Assembly (NCBI GenBank): GCA_943370295.1
Contig: CALRQL020000006.1
Location: 1 to 64,000 of the forward strand
Direction of reading: 5' to 3'
From: SB11 sp943370295
GTDB lineage: Bacteria > Bacteroidota > Bacteroidia > UBA8524
Length of the DNA stretch: 64,000 nt
The notes beneath the pieces were generated by a model. That model saw only the letters and a list, made by a program, of their open reading frames with translations, was not told where the DNA came from and ran no database searches. Position 1 is the first letter of the stretch. The number at the start of each line of letters is the position of its first letter. The translations under genes and the position numbers were made by a program. Positions 59,310 to 64,000 of the stretch are shown piece by piece.

Positions 59310-60026
59310 ATGAACAACCGCCTTTTTATCGGAGTCATTCTTCTGCTGTTATTCTCCTGCAAGCAAACTGTGGATAAACAAGAACTCCCCTCCTATTTCT
59401 GCCGACCTGAACTGGAAACCTTTTTCGGTGGTCCCGATACATTGCCGGTGGTTACATTTTCTCCGAACAATTCGTTTGAAGGAATTACAAAACTACTTAC
59501 TGTTTATTTTGATACCATTAATCCGGTTATTAACTACAGGGTAATCTTAAAAATGGATTCATCACACCGTGCTATATTTATAAAAGCAAAACAGATTAAC
59601 CCTAATTTGTACAGAGATCTCGGGTGCGTATTTAACACATTTGAAACAAGAATAAATTCTGAAAATGAACTCCTAATTGAAGGGGAAATTTCACAGGTAG
59701 ATGAAGTAAAAATACGATATAAAAATTATTTAAAGGAATTGTATGCTTACAAAAAATCCTATCGATTTTCTATCAATTTAATTTGGGATAAAAGTGCCTC
59801 CTGTGATACAATATTTAAAACACTTCAACATATTGTTCATGGATATACTGAGCATATCAATGAATTTGCTCAAACAAAATTCAAAAAACCTCTCAGCTCG
59901 CTTTCGCGTACCGAGATTGAAGAGCTTTTAATATTATTCCCATTCCATCTATTTCTAAGAACTACTCAAGATGATACGTTGCTAATTCCTGTTCCGCTTC
60001 TAGAATCGTTGTTAATCGAAAATTAA
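59310..60026 (+). CDS. Small lipoprotein of unknown function
   Basis: A 238-residue lipoprotein: MNNRLFIGVILLLLFSCKQ with the lipobox LFSC. The mature part mixes short strands and Lys-rich helices and shows no domain I know. The frame can be extended to 59232, but that overlaps the divergent gene and hides the signal peptide. It is followed by a 159-bp gap before the serine hydrolase gene. Confidence 0.7.
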   Translation: MNNRLFIGVILLLLFSCKQTVDKQELPSYFCRPELETFFGGPDTLPVVTFSPNNSFEGITKLLTVYFDTINPVINYRVILKMDSSHRAIFIKAKQINPNLYRDLGCVFNTFETRINSENELLIEGEISQVDEVKIRYKNYLKELYAYKKSYRFSINLIWDKSASCDTIFKTLQHIVHGYTEHINEFAQTKFKKPLSSLSRTEIEELLILFPFHLFLRTTQDDTLLIPVPLLESLLIEN

Positions 60027-60185
60027 TACCTCAACACTACACCGCCAGAAACATGCAATAAAACCACCACCGGTTTTCGAAGGATCTTATTGGTTTGGTT
60101 AGAAACGGTAGCCTATAGCAATCAATTTAAGGCTTCATAATAATCATTGCACAAATTAACCTCGTAATCTTACCTTTGATAGTGT

Positions 60186-61343
60186 ATGAAATTGCTCAAA
60201 AGTTTTATTAAGTGGTTTTTAATCGCATTGATAATATTCAATGTAGGGGTATTGGCTACAGGCAATGCACATTTGTACAAAGCCCTTTCACGCACCTATT
60301 TTATCGGGCGCACAGGCCCCTCCATTGATGATTATTCAGCGTTTGAAAATCGTGATGTAAAAACAGGTACTCCGCAGCCGTGGCCCTTTGCAGCTGATTA
60401 TAATAAAACTCCGCTGAAAGATGCGGACAAGAAATACCACGAAAGCATCGGGACGGTAGCCTACTTGGTGATACACAACGATAGTATTGTACACGAAAGC
60501 TATTGGGACGGTTATGGTGAAAACTCATACTCAAATTCATTTTCCGTTGCTAAAAGTGTGGTTTCTATGTTGGTAGGATGTGCCATTGGCGACGGTTTGA
60601 TAAAAGATGAAAACGAACCCGCCGTGAAATACCTACCCGAGTTTAAAGAAACACTGGGCGATAAAATCACCATCCGCCACTTGCTTACCATGAGCTCAGG
60701 CATTGGCTTTGACGAGAGCTACGGAAACCCCTTCGGGATGATGGCAAAAGCTTACTACGGAAAAGGGGTAAAAGAACTGGTAGGCAACTACAAACCTGCC
60801 ACTGAACCGGGCAAACAGTTTGATTATATGGGCGGTAATACCCTACTGTTGGGCTTTATTGTAGAAAAAGTAACCGGAAAAAAACTGGGCGAATATGCCT
60901 CCGAAAAGATATGGCAACCCATTGGGGCACAAAACCCTGCCAAATGGACGATTGATGCTAAAGACGGTGATGAACGCTCGTACTGCTGCTTTTACACCAA
61001 TGCCCGCGATTTTGCCCGATTAGGTAAGTTGTATAAAGACAGCGGCCGCTGGAACGGTAAACAACTGGTGCCGCAAGAGTATGTGCTAAACTCGGTAAAG
61101 CCTGCCTCAGATTTGATGGACGGCAACCAACCGCTTAAAATATACGGCTACCAATGGTGGTGTATGAATTACCAAAACCGCCCGTTGTTTTATGCAAGGG
61201 GTATTAAAGGCCAATATATTTTGGTGGATTATGCCACTAACACCATCGTAGTAAGGCTTGGACACAGGCGCGAAGGTAAAAACATTGACGGCCACCCATC
61301 GGAAACCTTCCGCTGCTTGGAAATGGCCGAATATCTCAAGTAA
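60186..61343 (+). CDS. Class C beta-lactamase-like serine hydrolase
   Basis: A 385-residue member of the beta-lactamase/penicillin-binding-protein-like (serine hydrolase) family. An N-terminal hydrophobic helix (about 10-26) may be an anchor or signal. The nucleophile motif is SFSVAKSVVSML (S-x-x-K), followed by TIRHLLTMSSGIGFDE and the second motif FDYMGGNTLLLGFIVE, where Tyr is the general base. The third region is YARGIKGQYILVD. Such enzymes are mostly esterases or D-amino-acid peptidases, not true beta-lactamases. It is followed 68 bp later by the 61412 gene. Confidence 0.88.
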   Translation: MKLLKSFIKWFLIALIIFNVGVLATGNAHLYKALSRTYFIGRTGPSIDDYSAFENRDVKTGTPQPWPFAADYNKTPLKDADKKYHESIGTVAYLVIHNDSIVHESYWDGYGENSYSNSFSVAKSVVSMLVGCAIGDGLIKDENEPAVKYLPEFKETLGDKITIRHLLTMSSGIGFDESYGNPFGMMAKAYYGKGVKELVGNYKPATEPGKQFDYMGGNTLLLGFIVEKVTGKKLGEYASEKIWQPIGAQNPAKWTIDAKDGDERSYCCFYTNARDFARLGKLYKDSGRWNGKQLVPQEYVLNSVKPASDLMDGNQPLKIYGYQWWCMNYQNRPLFYARGIKGQYILVDYATNTIVVRLGHRREGKNIDGHPSETFRCLEMAEYLK

Positions 61344-61411
61344 ACAAACTATTCGATTAAAAACGATTGTTGACGTAAAAACTCTTATTGCCTTTTCGTA
61401 TCATTGGGTGT

Positions 61412-62692
61412 ATGAAAAATTGCATTTTATTCTTTTTTGTTGTTATCACCTTTATCAACCCACTGAAATCACAAACACTGGGTACTGATATCAATGGAAA
61501 CTCACCCCTTGTGCACCAAGGCGGTAATGTGTATGCCGATTTGATAAATGCAAATTTCGGGGCATCGTTTTTGGCAATGACCAATAATACCTATTATCGC
61601 AGGTCCACTGTTTTAGGAATGAAAATAAACGGCGCAGACAGGGCGGGAACAGCATCGTTTTTATCAAATGGTATTACTGCTCCACAAGCATCGGCAGCAT
61701 TTACAGTAGGTATCAGTACATCAAACAATTTTATTAATCATTATAAACCCCGCACTGAGTATTGGGCATTGCTGGATGAAGAAGACCAACGACTTACCAG
61801 CCGAATGAATTATTTAGTTAAAGACAGTTTTCTGATTAACAACATACTAAAAGATATATCCAAAAAATACCCTGCTGAAACTGATACATTAAAAAAATTA
61901 TTCTTTTCAATAACCCCTACTTTTGGTAATTTAAAATTGGTATGGCGTGCTTATGCCAAAACCGTTAGCAACGGTACATTCTACTACGATGTTGAGCAAG
62001 TTTTAGAAATTGATTACGCTATAAAAGAATTATTTACTGAATATCAGGAACTAAAAAAGAAACACAACCAGATAATACTGCAAAAGCAAAACATTGATAA
62101 ACCGTTGCAGCCTTTTGTACAAAACACTTTCTACTTTACCCTTGGAGCCAACTATAGTGGCATTCATCAAATTGATTCACCAAAAAATAAAGCAACCGTT
62201 ATATACAATGAAACCACAGACGCTTTATTTGCCGTTGGCGGTAGCCATTGCTTCGGTAATCGGTTTTTCATAGGTTATCAATTAGGGCAAGCTATGTTTG
62301 ATAATTTTGAAACTCTTTCCCCTTTAAGTTACGATACTTCTCAAACCTCTGCATCGCCACAAGCTGTGGCTTCAAGAAAACAGATGGTTTATACGGATTC
62401 ATTGGTGCGTAAGGTATCCCCTTATTTCTCACTTCAAGTAACATTTCAGCAAAGAGTAGGGAAAATAGGGAGTGCCATAATTACACCGCTACAGTTTACA
62501 TATTCCGTTAAAGCATCCTTGGGAGCATCCGTGCAACTAATTACAAACAATGGAGTGAGTGTGGGTGTTGCGGTTGAAAACCGGTTCATCACAACAAAAG
62601 AGCTAGAACAATCCAACCAAGATAGTTTTAACAAAATATATTTTGGTTTTAGATTAGGCCTTATGCTTGCCGATTTTGATTTTATGAATTAA
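61412..62692 (+). CDS. Exported protein of unknown function
   Basis: A 426-residue protein with signal peptide MKNCILFFFVVITFINPLKSQ. The N-terminal part (GTDINGNSPLVHQGGNVYADLINANFGASFLAM) is followed by helical stretches and a C-terminal barrel-like part: FFIGYQLGQAMFD, PYFSLQVTFQQRVGKIGSAIITPLQFTYSVKASLGASVQLI and FGFRLGLMLADFDFMN (adjoining motifs VTFQQRVG, FTYSVKASLGAS). An outer-membrane location is likely. The tail overlaps the convergent glycosyltransferase gene by 39 bp. The family is unknown. Confidence 0.75.
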   Translation: MKNCILFFFVVITFINPLKSQTLGTDINGNSPLVHQGGNVYADLINANFGASFLAMTNNTYYRRSTVLGMKINGADRAGTASFLSNGITAPQASAAFTVGISTSNNFINHYKPRTEYWALLDEEDQRLTSRMNYLVKDSFLINNILKDISKKYPAETDTLKKLFFSITPTFGNLKLVWRAYAKTVSNGTFYYDVEQVLEIDYAIKELFTEYQELKKKHNQIILQKQNIDKPLQPFVQNTFYFTLGANYSGIHQIDSPKNKATVIYNETTDALFAVGGSHCFGNRFFIGYQLGQAMFDNFETLSPLSYDTSQTSASPQAVASRKQMVYTDSLVRKVSPYFSLQVTFQQRVGKIGSAIITPLQFTYSVKASLGASVQLITNNGVSVGVAVENRFITTKELEQSNQDSFNKIYFGFRLGLMLADFDFMN

Positions 62693-63976
62693 CGGCTTGC
62701 AATTATAAATTGCCACTACTACCGCAATTACCAGCAAGGGATAAATTGGTACTTTAAACCTTGCACTGCCTATTGGTCCTGTAAGAAACCAAATATACCC
62801 TGCCATAACCAATAAGTATATTTTTGGCCACAAAGGGGTTTTGGTAAATACAAACACACCGCACAGTAACAATATCAACACGTTGGCTGCCATTTGCAGC
62901 AGCAGCACAATTATTAAGGCAATAGGTTGGGTTTTAATAAACCGTTTCAGTTCGCCCATATCACCTTTGCTGATGTAATGCAACAGCCCTAAACCATCTG
63001 TTTGCGGGATATTAAAAAAACTAACATAATCGTACCTGCCCGGGTCGGCCATAAAATTTAGCATCCCCCTTGCATGAAACTTGCCATAAGCTGGCACATC
63101 ACTTAGTAATATTTGTTTGCAGGTATCTTTAATATACTCGCATTGTTGCGCATAACTGCCCTTTTCAGTAACAGCACTATCTATCACTGCAATCACACTA
63201 TCGCCGTACTCACTGCCATACTTGGCAAATAAATAATATTTAGTGTTATAATCTTTTAAATTAACATGGGTGATGGATGAATAATGCCTGTAACCTGTTT
63301 GTTGATAGTTTACCCCACTCCACCAGTAGGCTACCAGTGGCAATAGTGCTACGGTTAAAGGTAACAAATAATGCCTGTTTTTAACCGAAAAAAATAAGAG
63401 CACGGCCAAGCTAATTACCCAAAAATACAGCATTACAGGTTTAGTAAGCAGCGCCAATGCAAGCAATACGATATTTGCTATTATCCAATATTGTTTGTTG
63501 GTTTTTAAATAGCGTAGAAAACAATAAAACGACGCAACCAGTAACACCTGCAACAAGGTTTCGCTCATTACCATATTGGCATATAACAGTTGATTAGGAA
63601 ATAGCACCCATAAAATTCCTGCCCACAACGCAGGTTTTTCTATCCCGAAATCGTTTCGTAATAATTTATATACCAGCCATGCACAAAAAATACTGATGAT
63701 ATTTTGCAACAACAGCACGGCATACAACGACCCGAAAATACCCGTCACCACCCAAATAAATAGTCCGTACAAAGGCGGACGTTTACTGTAATAATCAATT
63801 TTTATAGGTTGGGTTGGGTCGTTGGCGTAAAAACTACCCGTAGCTTCAAAGTTTTTTGCCTGCCATATATAGTCACCGCTATCAGGTAGCTGTATGTTAC
63901 CCTTGTACAAGGCCAATACAAAAAATACCGCATGCAGTAAGGTTATAAACAGCAGGTATTTTCGGGCATTACTCAA
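62654..63976 (-). CDS. GT39/ArnT-like polytopic glycosyltransferase
   Basis: A 440-residue inner-membrane protein with about ten to eleven hydrophobic helices. The first loop carries NIQLPDSGDYIWQAKNF, where the GT-C fold has its catalytic acidic residues, followed by YSKRPPLYGLFIWVVTGIFGSLYAVLLLQNIIS (motifs SKRPPLYGLF, LYAVLLLQN). This is the pattern of dolichyl-phosphate-mannose or undecaprenyl-phosphate-sugar transferases that use lipid-linked sugars at the periplasmic face. It may decorate lipopolysaccharide or surface proteins. The 3' end overlaps the convergent exported-protein gene. It starts 24 bp before the window end, so upstream context is missing. Confidence 0.85.
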   Translation of the reverse strand: MSNARKYLLFITLLHAVFFVLALYKGNIQLPDSGDYIWQAKNFEATGSFYANDPTQPIKIDYYSKRPPLYGLFIWVVTGIFGSLYAVLLLQNIISIFCAWLVYKLLRNDFGIEKPALWAGILWVLFPNQLLYANMVMSETLLQVLLVASFYCFLRYLKTNKQYWIIANIVLLALALLTKPVMLYFWVISLAVLLFFSVKNRHYLLPLTVALLPLVAYWWSGVNYQQTGYRHYSSITHVNLKDYNTKYYLFAKYGSEYGDSVIAVIDSAVTEKGSYAQQCEYIKDTCKQILLSDVPAYGKFHARGMLNFMADPGRYDYVSFFNIPQTDGLGLLHYISKGDMGELKRFIKTQPIALIIVLLLQMAANVLILLLCGVFVFTKTPLWPKIYLLVMAGYIWFLTGPIGSARFKVPIYPLLVIAVVVAIYNCKPLIHKIKIGKHKA

Positions 63977-64000
63977 CAGTGCAAGTATTATTTTTTGAAA

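Overview
The window looks like chromosomal DNA of a member of the Bacteroidota, probably Chitinophagales/Sphingobacteriales-like or a relative. Evidence: two giant surface proteins with type IX secretion (T9SS) C-terminal sorting domains, many lipoproteins and small outer-membrane proteins, Bacteroidota-type promoters (TTTG, about 18 bp, TAnnTTTG), little sign of Shine-Dalgarno sites, a HisKA_3 kinase/NarL regulator pair, and house-keeping groES-groEL, purH and tRNA-Val. No rRNA genes, IS elements or CRISPR arrays were seen.

Layout. 1-725: a tandemly duplicated hairpin-rich intergenic unit. 726-7743: small metabolic and modifying enzymes (RidA-like, two methyltransferases, GNAT acetyltransferase, AIM24 family), a DUF4399 lipoprotein and an AT-rich secreted protein. 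7830-9787 (minus): groEL and groES behind a sigma-54-like promoter. 10205-13409: a large lipoprotein and an aminopeptidase P. 13427-13697: a tRNA-Val gene preceded by a decayed tRNA-like relic. 13926-15364: an AT-rich, translationally coupled cytosolic-protein/membrane-protein pair that resembles a defence cassette. 15611-18125: a Crp/Fnr regulator followed by two paralogous outer-membrane proteins that share one palindromic operator-promoter arrangement. 18325-29436: two T9SS cargo proteins (one an FG-GAP repeat protein of about 1,540 residues) around a degenerate receiver-AraC regulator, a RibD/DHFR-like reductase and YjdM. 29991-33091: a GH64-like protein without signal peptide and two tandem paralogues ending in a conserved Cys-containing motif. 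33126-35199: a membrane protein, histidine kinase and response regulator operon. 35308-36740: a divergent qorB/hxlR-type redox pair.

38046-42316 (minus): a tight three-gene operon of a membrane protein, a subtilisin-like protease without export signal, and an exported protein of unknown role. 42397-47907 is the most interesting part. On the minus strand lies a peptide-modification cluster: ferritin-like (VioB-type) protein, 210-residue Cys-rich precursor candidate, DUF692/MNIO enzyme and DUF2063 partner. Divergent from it is an arsenic operon: arsR, DUF6428, a 41-codon membrane microprotein and arsC, with no efflux pump in the window. Together this suggests a metal or metalloid stress region.

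48013-53722: an eight-PAS histidine kinase, a FIST sensor and a divergent Hpt protein, plausibly one phosphorelay. 53750-56719: a five-gene phage packaging remnant (terminase large and small subunits, a membrane protein, a small protein and a glycosyltransferase) with no capsid, portal or integrase genes. 56852-63976: purH, envelope proteins of unknown role, a class C beta-lactamase-like serine hydrolase and a GT39-type membrane glycosyltransferase.
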